Part shown: one piece after another, positions 20,896 to 29,860 of the stretch | Position numbering within the stretch: position 1 is the stretch's first letter | Layout: the number at the start of each line of letters is the position of its first letter | Source: Phenylobacterium sp. CCH9-H3 | Lineage (GTDB): Bacteria > Pseudomonadota > Alphaproteobacteria > Caulobacterales > Caulobacteraceae | Assembly (NCBI RefSeq): GCF_001557235.1 | Contig: NZ_LSJI01000273.1 | Location: forward strand, 1-33,684 | Reading direction: 5' to 3' | Length of the DNA: 33,684 nt | Translations under genes and position numbers: made by a program | Notes under the pieces: model-generated | Told to the model about the DNA's origin: nothing | The model's input: only the letters and a program-made list of their open reading frames with translations | The model's database searches: none

Positions 20896-22638
20896 CTACC
20901 GCCCGCCGGCGGCGATCCAGGCGTTGACGCGGGACTCCAGCAGGTCCATCGGCAGGGGACCGGCCAGCAGGACCGCGTCGTGGAAGCGGCGGATGTCGAA
21001 GCGCTCGCCCAGCTTGGCCTTGGCCCGGGCGCGAAGCTCCAGGAACTTCAGCTCGCCGATCTTGTAGCCCAGGGCTTGGCCGGGCCAGGAGATGTAGCGG
21101 TCGACCTCGACAGTGATGTTCAGCGGGGCGAGCGCCGTGTTCTCCAGGAAGCACGCCTCGGCCTGCTGGCGGGTCCAGCCCTTCCAGTGGAGGCCGGTGT
21201 CGGCCACTAGGCGGCAGGCGCGCCACATCTCGTAGCTGAGCTGGCCGAAGCGCTCGTAGGCGTCGCGATAAATGCCCATCTCGCCGGCGACCTTCTCGGA
21301 ATAGAGGCCCCAGCCTTCCACGAAGGCGGTGACGCCGCCCTCGCGCCGGAACATCGGCACGTCCTTCAGCTCCTGGGCCAGGGCGATCTGCAGGTGGTGG
21401 CCCGGCACGGCCTCGTGGGCGGTGAGGGCGGGCAGCTCGTAGAGGGGCCGCTGGTCGAGGGCGAAGGTGTTGACCATGTAGCCGCCGGCCACGCCCTGCT
21501 CGGGGCTGCCCTGGAAGTAGCGGCCGGTGGTGTAGGCGGCCTCGATCTCGGGCGGCACGGGCCGCACACCGTAGGTCAGGCGCGGCAGGGTCCCGTACCA
21601 GCCCGGCAGCTGGTCATCGATCCGCTTGGCGATCTCGGAGGCCTTCTCCAGCAGGTCCTGGCGCGACGTGGCGTAGAATCTGGGGTCCTTGCGCAGCATG
21701 GCGATGAAGGCGGGCAGCTCGCCGTCGAAACCGGCCTCCTTCATGGTCACCAGCATCTGGGCGCGGATGCGGGCGACCTCCTTCTCGCCGAGCGCGTAGA
21801 CCTCGTCGGGCGAAAGCCCAGTGGTCGTGAAGTCCTTGACCGCGAACCGGTAGAAGGCCTCGCCGCCGGGCGCGGTGCGCACGCCCAGGCCCTTGCGGGC
21901 GGCCGGGGCGTACTCGCGCTCCATGAAGGCGGCGAAGTCGCGCTGCGCCGGGCGGATCCGGTCGCGGACCACGGCCGTGGCCCGGGCGCGCAGGGCGGCC
22001 TGCTGTTCGGCCGGGATGCCGTCGGGCAGCTTGCGGAAGGGCCGCAGCAGCGGGTCGGTGTCGAGCGGTGCGACGGCGGCGGCCTTGGCGCGGGCCAGGA
22101 TGATGTCGACGGTGGGCTTCGGCTGGGTGAAGCCGGTCCGGATGCCGCGGCGGGCGTTCTCGATGTTGTCGCGATAGTAGCCGGGCAGGGCCTCCAGGCG
22201 GGCGATCCAGGCTTCCGCGTCGGCGGCGGATCGCATCGGCGTGGTGGCGGCCACATAGTTCAGCGTGTCCTCGAAACCACCGTCCGACGAGACCGGCATC
22301 CGCGCCACATCGTGTTCGATCTGGCCGATCCGGCTGCCAAGCTCCCAGGCCATGTAGCCGCGGCTGGCGGCGGCGTTGTCGGACAGGCCGGCCTCGGCCA
22401 CGGCGGCGAGCCGGGCCTGGAAGGCCTTCAGCGCCTTCAGGCGGCGGGCGTCGGCCGCGGGGGTCACGTCGGGCAGCTTCGACAATGCGGCCCGGTCGCC
22501 CTGGCGCCCGGCGGTGATGGGGTCTTCCGACAGCAGCCAGGCGTCGTAGTCGGCGGCCAGTTTCGTCATCGCCGCATCGTCGGCCAGCGCCGGGCCGGCG
22601 AGCAGGAGCAACAGCAGGGCCAGGATCACTCGACGCAT
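20896..22638 (-). CDS. DUF885 family exported metallopeptidase-like protein
   Basis: A 580-residue protein with a signal peptide (MRRVILALLLLLLAGPALA). It belongs to the DUF885 family, recognised by HEAVPGHH at residues 408-415, an HExxxGHH zinc-site-like motif, and by the GYMVNTFALDQRPLYELPAL block before it. A conserved C-terminal stretch reads YISWPGQALGYKIGELKF. Family members are thought to be zinc peptidases or carboxypeptidase-like; no substrate is evident. ATG 22638 has GGGGAGAG about 9 bases upstream; the longer frame to 22752 overlaps the divergent permease region. It is followed by a 165-base gap that includes an AT-richer patch (about 20790-20860), probably the promoter region of the redox lipoprotein gene. 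Confidence 0.88.
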   Translation of the reverse strand: MRRVILALLLLLLAGPALADDAAMTKLAADYDAWLLSEDPITAGRQGDRAALSKLPDVTPAADARRLKALKAFQARLAAVAEAGLSDNAAASRGYMAWELGSRIGQIEHDVARMPVSSDGGFEDTLNYVAATTPMRSAADAEAWIARLEALPGYYRDNIENARRGIRTGFTQPKPTVDIILARAKAAAVAPLDTDPLLRPFRKLPDGIPAEQQAALRARATAVVRDRIRPAQRDFAAFMEREYAPAARKGLGVRTAPGGEAFYRFAVKDFTTTGLSPDEVYALGEKEVARIRAQMLVTMKEAGFDGELPAFIAMLRKDPRFYATSRQDLLEKASEIAKRIDDQLPGWYGTLPRLTYGVRPVPPEIEAAYTTGRYFQGSPEQGVAGGYMVNTFALDQRPLYELPALTAHEAVPGHHLQIALAQELKDVPMFRREGGVTAFVEGWGLYSEKVAGEMGIYRDAYERFGQLSYEMWRACRLVADTGLHWKGWTRQQAEACFLENTALAPLNITVEVDRYISWPGQALGYKIGELKFLELRARAKAKLGERFDIRRFHDAVLLAGPLPMDLLESRVNAWIAAGGR

Positions 22639-22763
22639 GAGACACGCTCTCCCCAAAGAGCGGCCAAGCTGGCGTAGGTCGGCCCCGGCGCCAAGGGTTT
22701 CGGGGCAAGGCTTGGCAGTTCGGCGCGGCTCAGGGCAAATGTCGGCCAACAAGAGGGGCGCCC

Positions 22764-24149
22764 ATGAGTTTCATCACCCGCAGGAAGCCGATCGAACAGG
22801 CGCACGCCGAGCGTCACCTGAAGCCCACGCTGGGCTGGCCGCACCTGATGGCCCTGGGCGTCGGCGCCATCATCGGCACGGGCATCTACACCCTGACCGG
22901 CGTGGCGGCGGGCCTGGCCGGGCCGGCGGTCATCCTCTCGTTCGCGGTGGCCGGCGCGGTCTGCGCCTGCGCGGCGCTGTGCTACGCCGAGATGGCCAGC
23001 CTGACGCCGCAGGCCGGCAGCGCCTACACCTATTCCTACGTCACCCTGGGCGAGGGCCTGGCCTGGGTCATCGGCTGGAGCCTGATCCTCGAATACACCC
23101 TGGTCTGCAGCGCCGTGTCGGTGGGCTGGTCGGGCTATGCGTCCGGCCTGATCCGCCAGGCCGGGTGGGGCGTGCCGGAAGCCCTGCTCGCCGGCGGCGT
23201 CGTCGACCTGCCGGCCATCTTCATCGCCCTGGTGGTGACCGGCATGCTGCTGGTCGGCACCCGGGAGAGCGCCACGGTCAACTTCATCCTGGTCTGCGTG
23301 AAGCTCGTGGCCCTGGCGGCCTTCGTGGCCTTCACCCTGCCGGCCTTCGACGCGGCCAACTTCCAGCCGTTCGCGCCCTTCGGCTTCGGCGCCCACGACA
23401 TCGACGGGACCAAGTTCGGCGTGATGGGCGCGGCGGCGATCATCTTCTTCGCCTTCTACGGCTTCGATGCGATCTCGACGGCGGCGGAGGAGGCCAAGAA
23501 CCCCAAGCGCGACCTGACCATCGGCATCGTGGGTTCGATGGCGGTCTGCACGCTGATCTACATGGTGGTGGCGGCCGTCGCTCTGGGCGCCGTGCCGTTC
23601 GGCCTGTTCTCCAAGAGCCCCGAGCCGCTGGCCTTCGTGCTGAAGGAACTGGGCAAGCCGGGGGCGGCGGCGATCATCGCAGGGGCCGCCGTGGTGGCGA
23701 TGCCCACGGTGATCATGGTCTTCATGTTCGGGCAGAGCCGGGTGTTCTTCGCCATGGCCCGCGACGGCCTGCTGCCCCGCCGGCTGGCGGCGGTCGGCCC
23801 CCGCGGCGTGCCTACGGCGGTGACGACCCTGACCGGGGTGATCGCGGCGATCATTTCGGGGTTCATGCCCCTGGACGAGATCGCCTCGCTGGCCAACGCC
23901 GGCACCTTGGCCGCCTTCATCGCCACGGCCTTCGCGGTGATGGTGCTGCGCCGCCGCTCGCCCGACATCGAGCGGCCGTTCCGCACCCCGCTGGTCTGGG
24001 TGATCGGACCGGCCGCGGTGCTGGGGTGCCTTTACCTGTTCACCAGCCTCACGGCGAAGACCATCGCCTTCTTCTTCATCTGGAACGCCATCGGCGTCGC
24101 GGCCTACATGCTGTACGGACGGGCAAAGAGCCGGCTCGCCGAGGCATGA
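22764..24149 (+). CDS. APC superfamily amino acid permease
   Basis: A 461-residue inner-membrane transporter of the amino acid-polyamine-organocation superfamily, cationic-amino-acid-transporter-like. The first helix has the substrate-site motif GVGAIIGTGIYTLTG near residue 35, and AYTYSYVTLGEGLAWVIGW follows. About twelve to thirteen hydrophobic segments are visible, ending FFIWNAIGVAAYMLYG. FAFYGFDAISTAAEEAKNPK near residue 225 is a hallmark loop. AGAGGGG lies 6 bases before ATG 22764. It would import an amino acid by proton symport or exchange; the substrate is not evident. It is divergent from the DUF885 peptidase gene, which raises a peptide-breakdown-and-uptake link (inference only). 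Confidence 0.9.
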   Translation: MSFITRRKPIEQAHAERHLKPTLGWPHLMALGVGAIIGTGIYTLTGVAAGLAGPAVILSFAVAGAVCACAALCYAEMASLTPQAGSAYTYSYVTLGEGLAWVIGWSLILEYTLVCSAVSVGWSGYASGLIRQAGWGVPEALLAGGVVDLPAIFIALVVTGMLLVGTRESATVNFILVCVKLVALAAFVAFTLPAFDAANFQPFAPFGFGAHDIDGTKFGVMGAAAIIFFAFYGFDAISTAAEEAKNPKRDLTIGIVGSMAVCTLIYMVVAAVALGAVPFGLFSKSPEPLAFVLKELGKPGAAAIIAGAAVVAMPTVIMVFMFGQSRVFFAMARDGLLPRRLAAVGPRGVPTAVTTLTGVIAAIISGFMPLDEIASLANAGTLAAFIATAFAVMVLRRRSPDIERPFRTPLVWVIGPAAVLGCLYLFTSLTAKTIAFFFIWNAIGVAAYMLYGRAKSRLAEA

Positions 24150-24239
24150 GCGCCGCTGAATCGTCGCGTCTCCTCAGAATGGGCGCCCCGCAGCCGCCCG
24201 CCCCTTGAGCACGGGGGAAGATTGCGGCACGGGCCGTGC

Positions 24240-24386
24240 ATGTACCGGATGCGGAACCTTGCCCTGCTCGCGCTGACGTTGGCGGTGCTGGCGGTCATCG
24301 CGCTGGCGGCCCCGAACTCCAGCGGCGCGCGCGCCAGGGGGCCGACCGAGCCATCGGCCCTGGCGGCCGCACCCCGCGCGAGCTGA
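24240..24386 (+). CDS. putative small membrane or exported protein (48 aa)
   Basis: A short frame not explained by neighbours: 48 residues beginning MYRMRNLALLALTLAVLAV, with one 19-residue hydrophobic helix followed by APNSSGARARG and an Ala-rich tail, ending TGA. An internal ATG at 24249 gives 45 residues. The charge pattern (Arg before the helix) suits a small single-pass protein or a signal peptide with a short mature part. Neither start has a good ribosome-binding site. It exactly fills the gap between the permease (ends 24149) and the RmlD gene (stop 24393), convergent with the latter. Function unknown; could be chance in GC-rich DNA. Confidence 0.4.
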   Translation: MYRMRNLALLALTLAVLAVIALAAPNSSGARARGPTEPSALAAAPRAS

Positions 24387-24392
24387 AGTGGG

Positions 24393-25280
24393 TCAGGGGT
24401 TCGGCCTGATCTCCGCCACCACCTCGGCCAGCGCCTCCTGCCACGGGCGGGGCTTCACGCCGTACACGCGCTCGAGTTTTCCGAGGTCCATGGTGGCGCG
24501 CAGCGGGCGCTGGGCCGGCGTCTTGTAATCGGCGGTCTTCTGGGCGCCCACTTCCGGCGCCTGCCCGCCCAGCGCCTGGGCGAAGATCTCGACCGCGAAG
24601 TCGCGCCAGGTCACCTCGCCGGAGTTGGCGAAGTGGACGGTCCCGAACGCCGGGTCCCCGGCCTTGGCCTCGGCCAGCCGCGGGGCCTGGGACAGGATGA
24701 ATGCGGCGAGGTCCGCGGCGGAGGTGGGGCGGCCCGACTGGTCGTCCACCACCTTCAGCGGATTGCCGGCGGCCGCCACGCGCAGCATCGTCTTCACGAA
24801 GTTCTTGCCGTGCGGCGAGACCACCCAGGACGTGCGGATGTTCAGCGACCGGCGGCAGGCCGCGGCCACCGCCGTCTCGCCCTCCAGCTTGGTGGCGCCA
24901 TAGGTGTTCAGCGGGTTTGTGGCGGCGTCCTCCGGATAGGGCGCGCCGCCCGCGCCGTCGAACACGTAGTCGGTGGAGACGTTGACCACGGCCGCGCCGA
25001 TCGCGTCCGCCGCCGCGGCGATGGCGCCGGGAGAGCCCGCGTTCACCGCCCGCGCCAGGTCCGGCTCGCTCTCGGCCTGGTCCACGGCGGTGTAGGCGGC
25101 GGCGATGATCACCAGGTCCGGCCGCGACTCCATCACCTTGCGGGCGCACGCCGCAGGGTCGGAAAGGTCTGCGTCGACCCGGCTGAGCGCGGTCAGCTCC
25201 ACATCGTGGGCGGGCGCCTGGCGCAGAAGCTCGGTGGCGAGCTGGCCGGTGGTTCCGAATTGCAGGATCTGGACGGTCAT
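24393..25280 (-). CDS. rfbD: dTDP-4-dehydrorhamnose reductase
   Basis: A 295-residue extended-SDR protein with the RmlD architecture. The nucleotide motif is FGTTGQLA (8-15), in place of the usual GxxGQLG, and the catalytic pair is Tyr127 and Lys131 in NTYGATK, with STDYVFDG at 102-109 before it. RTSWVVSPHGKNFVKTML and DDQSGRPTSAADLA are further RmlD blocks. It reduces dTDP-4-dehydro-L-rhamnose to dTDP-L-rhamnose for surface polysaccharide. The partner genes rmlA, rmlB and rmlC are not in this window, so it stands alone here. The start ATG is at 25280. It is divergent from the MATE exporter across a 122-base gap. Confidence 0.88.
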   Translation of the reverse strand: MTVQILQFGTTGQLATELLRQAPAHDVELTALSRVDADLSDPAACARKVMESRPDLVIIAAAYTAVDQAESEPDLARAVNAGSPGAIAAAADAIGAAVVNVSTDYVFDGAGGAPYPEDAATNPLNTYGATKLEGETAVAAACRRSLNIRTSWVVSPHGKNFVKTMLRVAAAGNPLKVVDDQSGRPTSAADLAAFILSQAPRLAEAKAGDPAFGTVHFANSGEVTWRDFAVEIFAQALGGQAPEVGAQKTADYKTPAQRPLRATMDLGKLERVYGVKPRPWQEALAEVVAEIRPNP

Positions 25281-25402
25281 GCGCCTTCCATAACGCGAAA
25301 CCGATGACCCTCAAGCGGCGCCATGCGGGCGGCCGCGCTTGAACCCGACCGGGCGCGCCCCGTAGAAGCGGTACGGAGCGTGTGGGTTTTCAGGGGGCGG
25401 CT

Positions 25403-26950
25403 GTGGCTGGGGGTGCGGCAGCGGCGCGGGGACCGGGCGGTCCGCCGGTCCGGAAAATACCAGACCTCACGACCGGTCCCATCGGCCGGACGCTGATCCT
25501 GTTCGCCCTGCCGGTCCTGGCCACCAACATCCTCCAGTCGCTGAACGGCTCGGCCAATGCGATCTGGGTCAGCCACGTTCTGGGCGAGGCGGCCCTGACC
25601 GCCACCTCCAACGCCAACCAGATCATGTTCCTGATGCTGGGGGCCGTGTTCGGCCTGTCGATGGCCTCGAACATCATGATCGGCCACGCCATAGGGGCCC
25701 GCGACATGGCGGCGGCCAAGAAGGTGATCGGCACCTCTACGGCCTTCTTCATCGCGGTGTCGCTGAGCGTCGGCCTGCTGGGCGCGCTGCTGACGCCGCA
25801 CATCCTGACCTGGATGGGGACGCCCGAGGAGGCCCGACGCGACGCGATCGCCTACCTGCGGGTGATCTTCTCGGCCATGCCGTTCATGTACTTCTTCTCG
25901 TACGTGATGATGGCCCAGCGCGGCACGGGCGACAGCCGCACGCCGTTCTACTTCTCGCTGCTGGCGGTGGGCATGGACGTGGTGCTGAACCCGCTGCTGA
26001 TCACCGGCTACGGCCCGTTCCCTCAGCTCGGGATCGCCGGCTCCGCCTACGCCACCCTGGTCTCCCAGACGATCACCCTCGTGGCCATGATCGTCCACCT
26101 GTACCGCAGGGGCTCCATCCTGGTGCTGCGGCCGGGCGAGTTCCACATGCTGCTGCCGGCCCTCTCCATCGTCCGCGGGCTGGTGCTCAAGGGCTTGCCC
26201 ATGGGCTTCCAGATGATGGTCACCAGCCTGGCGGCCGTCACCATGATGAGCCTGGTCAACCGGCACGGCGTGCACACCTCGGCTGCTTATGGCGCGGCGA
26301 GCCAGCTCTGGACCTACGTGCAGATGCCGGCCATGGCCCTGGGCGCGGCGGTCTCGTCCATGGCCGCCCAGAACGTCGGCGCCGGCAAGATGGACCGCGT
26401 GGAACAGGTGGCGCGGTCGGGCGTGCTCTACGCCCTGGTGTTCACGGGCCTGCCCGTGGTGGCGATCTACTTCGCCGATCCCTGGGTGCTGCGCGCCTTC
26501 CTGCCGGGAACCAGCCCGTCGCTGCCCATCGCGGTGCACATCAATTCCATCGTGCTCTGGGGCTTCATCCCCTTCGGCCTGGCCTTCATCTTCTCCGGGG
26601 TGGTCCGGGCCACGGGCGCGGTCTGGCCGCCCCTGCTGGCGATGATCATCGCGCTGTGGGGCGTGCGCGTGCCGCTCGCCAACATCCTGGAGCCGTACCT
26701 GGGCGCCAACGCCATCTGGATCAGCTTCCCGATCGGCAGCTTCACGACCCTGCTGCTCGCCTGGGCGTACTACGTCTGGGGTGGCTGGCGGACATCGCGC
26801 ATGCTGCCCACGACGCCGCCGGTCACCGACGAGCCCGACACCGGCTTCGGCCAGCCGATGATCGAGGAGGCGGAGGTCCTGGCCGAAGCCGCGGAACGGG
26901 CAGAGGCTAGCCGTTCGTCTCCATCAGCGCCGCGTAGACCAGGGTCCTGA
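25403..26950 (+). CDS. MATE family multidrug efflux protein
   Basis: A 515-residue inner-membrane exporter with about twelve hydrophobic helices in two similar halves: the first begins LTTGPIGRTLILFALPVLATN and the second near residue 260 (VLKGLPMGFQMMVTSLAAV). Early-helix motifs such as LVLAN/NANQI and GLSMASNIMIGHAIGARD match the DinF/NorM-like MATE proteins that pump cationic compounds with proton or sodium exchange. GTG 25403 was preferred because AGGGGG lies 5 bases upstream; GTG 25382 in the same frame would add seven residues. The hydrophilic Glu-rich tail overlaps the convergent beta-lactamase-like gene by 44 bases. The substrate is not evident. Confidence 0.88.
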   Translation: MAGGAAAARGPGGPPVRKIPDLTTGPIGRTLILFALPVLATNILQSLNGSANAIWVSHVLGEAALTATSNANQIMFLMLGAVFGLSMASNIMIGHAIGARDMAAAKKVIGTSTAFFIAVSLSVGLLGALLTPHILTWMGTPEEARRDAIAYLRVIFSAMPFMYFFSYVMMAQRGTGDSRTPFYFSLLAVGMDVVLNPLLITGYGPFPQLGIAGSAYATLVSQTITLVAMIVHLYRRGSILVLRPGEFHMLLPALSIVRGLVLKGLPMGFQMMVTSLAAVTMMSLVNRHGVHTSAAYGAASQLWTYVQMPAMALGAAVSSMAAQNVGAGKMDRVEQVARSGVLYALVFTGLPVVAIYFADPWVLRAFLPGTSPSLPIAVHINSIVLWGFIPFGLAFIFSGVVRATGAVWPPLLAMIIALWGVRVPLANILEPYLGANAIWISFPIGSFTTLLLAWAYYVWGGWRTSRMLPTTPPVTDEPDTGFGQPMIEEAEVLAEAAERAEASRSSPSAPRRPGS

Positions 26951-28133
26951 GTTCGCGGCGGATGGGATAGGTCGACGAGGGCAGCAGCTGGGTCATGAAG
27001 ACCGCGGTGACGTCCTCCATCGGGTCGACCCAGAACGCGGTCGATGCCGCGCCACCCCAGTAGAACTCGCCCAGGCTGCAGGGGATGAGGGTCTGCGGCG
27101 GGTCGAACACCACAGCGAACCCCAGGCCGAAGCCGACGCCCGCGTTCGTGCTCTCCGAGAAGAGAGAGCGCGACATATCGGTAAGGTCGCCGCCTCCCGG
27201 CAGGTGGTTCGACGCCATCAGGTCGACGGTCTTGGGCGCCAGGATCCGCGCGCCGTCCAGTTCGCCGCGGTTCGCCAGCATGTTGGCGAAGCGGAGGTAG
27301 TCGGCCGCCGTGCCCACCAGCCCGCCGCCGCCCGACAGCAGCTTGGGCGGGGCGAGATAGGGGCTCGTCTGTGGATCGTCCTGCAGCTTCATCTTGCCGC
27401 CGAGGACGGCGTCGTAGCAGGCGGCGAACCGGCCGCGCTGGTCGTCGCGGACGTGGAAGCCGGTGTCGACCATCTTCAGCGGCTCGAAGATCCGCTCGGC
27501 CAGCACCTGGTCCAGCGGCTTGCCGGCCACTTTCTGCACCAGATAGCCGCAGACGTCGGTGGCGACCGAATAGTTCCAGGCCTCGCCGGGCGAGAACTCG
27601 AGCGGCAGGCGCGCGAGCATGTCGATCATCGCCGCGAGGTCGTGCTCGCCGTGCATCGCCTCCAGCTTGAGCTTCCTGTAGGCGGCGTCGACGTTGGTGC
27701 GGTTCTGAAAGCCGTAGGTCAGGCCGGACGTGTGCCGCAGCAGGTCGACCACCTGCATAGGCCGCCCGGGCGGGGTCGTGGCGAACACCGGGTTCACCCC
27801 CGCTGAGAAAACGCCCAGGTCCTTCCACTCGGGAATGTGCCGCGAGACCGGATCGTCCAGGGCGATCAGGCCTTCCTCGACCAGGCTCATCAGGGCCACC
27901 GAGGTCACCGGCTTGGTCATGGAATAGATGCGATAGACGGTGTCTTCGCTGAGCTTCACCCCGCGCTCGGGATCCTGCATGCCCAGCACCGTCTGGTGGA
28001 CGACCTCGCCGCCGCGGGCCAGCAGGAACTGGGCGTGGGGCATGCGGCCGGGGCCGACGTACTTCTCCTCAAGGAAGCGGTCGATCCGCTCCAGGCGCGC
28101 CTTCGAGAACCCCAGTCGTTCGGCCTTGCTCAT
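26907..28133 (-). CDS. serine hydrolase of the beta-lactamase/family VIII esterase type
   Basis: A 408-residue protein with the penicillin-binding-protein-like fold. The S-x-x-K motif is SMTK (Ser71, Lys74) and a Tyr motif is WNYSVATDVCG (Tyr188). LLRHTSGLTYGF near 131 and GGAASTAFWVDP near the end complete the pattern of class C beta-lactamase-like enzymes and family VIII esterases. No signal peptide is visible on the 408-residue form, which favours a cytoplasmic esterase or transferase over a beta-lactamase. ATG 28133 has AGGGAAG 5 bases upstream; longer frames to 28214 are unsupported. Its 3' end overlaps the convergent MATE gene by 44 bases. Confidence 0.85.
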   Translation of the reverse strand: MSKAERLGFSKARLERIDRFLEEKYVGPGRMPHAQFLLARGGEVVHQTVLGMQDPERGVKLSEDTVYRIYSMTKPVTSVALMSLVEEGLIALDDPVSRHIPEWKDLGVFSAGVNPVFATTPPGRPMQVVDLLRHTSGLTYGFQNRTNVDAAYRKLKLEAMHGEHDLAAMIDMLARLPLEFSPGEAWNYSVATDVCGYLVQKVAGKPLDQVLAERIFEPLKMVDTGFHVRDDQRGRFAACYDAVLGGKMKLQDDPQTSPYLAPPKLLSGGGGLVGTAADYLRFANMLANRGELDGARILAPKTVDLMASNHLPGGGDLTDMSRSLFSESTNAGVGFGLGFAVVFDPPQTLIPCSLGEFYWGGAASTAFWVDPMEDVTAVFMTQLLPSSTYPIRRELRTLVYAALMETNG

Positions 28134-28267
28134 CGTCGCTTCCCTACCTCTTTCGGCCATTTGCCTCTGTGCCCCGCCCCGCGGCAAGCCGTAGCCGAAA
28201 AGCGCGGGCGCCACGGTGGCGCTTGGGTGGGCGGCGGTCTATTTCCGCGGGCGAAAAGGAGATGACC

Positions 28268-28954
28268 GTGGGACGGGACGAGCTTCTCGATCGACCGATC
28301 TGGCATGCATTCACGACCCGACAGGCGGCGGTCGCCGAACGTACGGACCGCGCCTTGCGCGTGCGCGGCGAGTACGGAGTCTTCGCCTCGGCCGCCGACG
28401 CGGCGCCCGACAGTCTGGCCGCCCTCGCGGCCATGGTCCCGCCCGACGGCGAGCTGGCGGTGATCCAGGCGGAAGACCATCCGCCCATTCCGGGTGTGGT
28501 CATGACGCCCCAGCCGGGGATCTGCCAGATGGTGGCGGGCGAGCTTCGCGCCCTGCCGCCGCCGGACTTCGAGGTCATCGACCTGGACGACGGCGATGCG
28601 CCCGAGATGCTGGAGCTGGCCACCCTCACCCGGCCCGGACCGTTCTTCTCGCGCACGCACCAGCTGGGCGACTTCGTCGGCGTCAAGGCCGGCGGGCGCC
28701 TCATCGCCATGGCGGGCGAGCGGATGCGGCTGCCGGGCCTGACCGAGGTCAGCGCGGTCTGCACCCACCCGGATCACCGCGGGAAAGGCTATGCGGCGGC
28801 GCTGATGGGCATCGTCGCGGACCGGATCGTGGCGCGCGGCGAGACGCCGTTCCTGCACGTCTACGGGCACAACACCGGCGCCATCGCGCTCTATGAGCAC
28901 CTGGGGTACCGCACGCGCCGCCAGATGCGGATGTGGCTTCTGTCGCGCGCCTGA
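28268..28954 (+). CDS. GNAT family N-acetyltransferase
   Basis: A 228-residue protein whose C-terminal half (from about 100) has the acetyl-CoA site VCTHPDHRGKGYAAALM with the R-x-x-G-x-G/A pattern, then FLHVYGHNTGAIALYEHLGY, the typical GNAT end. The N-terminal 100 residues (GRDELLDRPIWHAF onwards) look like a degenerate second GNAT-like domain as in FR47-like proteins. GTG 28268 is chosen because AAAAGGAG ends 6 bases before it; ATG 28262 directly abuts the Shine-Dalgarno, too close to use. It would acetylate an amine or amino group in the cytoplasm, substrate unknown. Divergent from the serine hydrolase. Confidence 0.82.
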   Translation: MGRDELLDRPIWHAFTTRQAAVAERTDRALRVRGEYGVFASAADAAPDSLAALAAMVPPDGELAVIQAEDHPPIPGVVMTPQPGICQMVAGELRALPPPDFEVIDLDDGDAPEMLELATLTRPGPFFSRTHQLGDFVGVKAGGRLIAMAGERMRLPGLTEVSAVCTHPDHRGKGYAAALMGIVADRIVARGETPFLHVYGHNTGAIALYEHLGYRTRRQMRMWLLSRA

Positions 28955-29013
28955 CGGCTTGCCTTCCCCCAACGTCGGGGGCGCAGGATGGCGGCTCGAG
29001 AAGGAGACCGCCC

Positions 29014-29781
29014 ATGGCCAACGTCAGCGTCGAACGGGACGGCCGCATCGCCGTCGTCACCATCGAGCGCCCCGAGCGTCGCAACGCCGTGGACGGCGCC
29101 ACGGCGCGCGAGCTCTACGACGCCTTCAAGGCCTTCGACGCCGACGAGAGCCTGGACGTGGCGGTGCTGACCGGCCGCGGCGGCTTCTTCTGCGCCGGCG
29201 CGGACCTCAAGGCGATCAGCGGCGGCGGCGGCAATCCGGTGAAGGAGACCGGCGACTTCGGCCCCATGGGCTGCACGCGCCTGGCGCTGGGCAAGCCCGT
29301 GATCGCCGCGGTGGAGGGGCCGGCGGTGGCGGGCGGGCTGGAAGTGGCCTGCTGGGCCGACCTGCGGGTGGCGGCGGAGGGTTCGACCTTCGGCGTGTTC
29401 TGCCGCCGGTTCGGCGTGCCCCTGATCGACCTGGGCACGGTGCGCCTGCCGCGGCTGATCGGCCACTCGCGGGCCATGGACCTCATCCTGACCGGCCGGC
29501 CCGTGGACGCGCACGAGGCGCTCGCCATGGGCCTGGCGAACCGCGTCGTACCCGAGGGTCAGGCCCTGAGCGCCGCCCTGGACCTCGCCCGCCAGATCAG
29601 CGCCTTCCCGCAGCTTTGCATGCGCAACGATCGCCTCTCGGCGATCAGCCAGTGGTCGCTCGACTGGGACGAGGCCCAGGCCTTCGAGGTCAAGGTCGGA
29701 ATGGAGACGCTCCGCACCGGCTCCGCGGTGGAGGGCGCGACGCGGTTCGCCTCGGGGCAGGGACGCGGCGGGGCGTTCTGA
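29014..29781 (+). CDS. enoyl-CoA hydratase/isomerase (crotonase) family protein
   Basis: A 255-residue crotonase-fold protein. The two oxyanion-hole segments are CAGADLKAI (near 60) and EGPAVAGGLEVACWADLRVA (near 105), and IERPERRNAVD is the conserved N-terminal block. The later catalytic-acid region reads FGVFCRRFGVPLIDLGTVRLP instead of the usual FGxPE-x-x-xG-x-x-P, so the second Glu appears replaced by Asp; hydratase activity is uncertain, and isomerase or hydrolase chemistry is possible. AAGGAG lies 7 bases before ATG 29014. It opens a likely acyl-CoA degradation locus with the acyl-CoA dehydrogenase, SDR and ligase that follow. Confidence 0.85.
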   Translation: MANVSVERDGRIAVVTIERPERRNAVDGATARELYDAFKAFDADESLDVAVLTGRGGFFCAGADLKAISGGGGNPVKETGDFGPMGCTRLALGKPVIAAVEGPAVAGGLEVACWADLRVAAEGSTFGVFCRRFGVPLIDLGTVRLPRLIGHSRAMDLILTGRPVDAHEALAMGLANRVVPEGQALSAALDLARQISAFPQLCMRNDRLSAISQWSLDWDEAQAFEVKVGMETLRTGSAVEGATRFASGQGRGGAF

Positions 29782-29792
29782 CCCGGCGGGGT

Positions 29793-29821
29793 TTGATCTT
29801 GGGCGGCCGCAGGGCTAGCAT
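29793..29821 (+). promoter_or_regulatory. candidate promoter of the acyl-CoA dehydrogenase gene
   Basis: TTGATCT (29793-29799), 14 bases, then GCTAGCAT (29814-29821) resembles the Caulobacter housekeeping promoter pattern with an intact GCTA core. It lies 40 bases upstream of ATG 29861 in the 79-base gap after the crotonase gene, which is also locally AT-richer (CCATAATACGAAAAATT). Match is partial. Confidence 0.3.
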
Positions 29822-29860
29822 ACCCATAATACGAAAAATTGCCGTGACGGAAGGCGCCCT

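Noticed and set aside
19033..21210. A 725-residue plus-strand open frame antisense to the redox lipoprotein and DUF885 genes
   Set aside because: It is rich in Gly, Arg, Val, His and Asp with no domain, which is the typical antisense shadow of high-GC coding DNA; the minus-strand genes have clear families and ribosome-binding sites.
28208..28222. 15-base hairpin GCGCCA-cgg-TGGCGC in front of the GNAT gene
   Set aside because: Short and GC-rich, likely by chance in this composition, and not at the ribosome-binding site.
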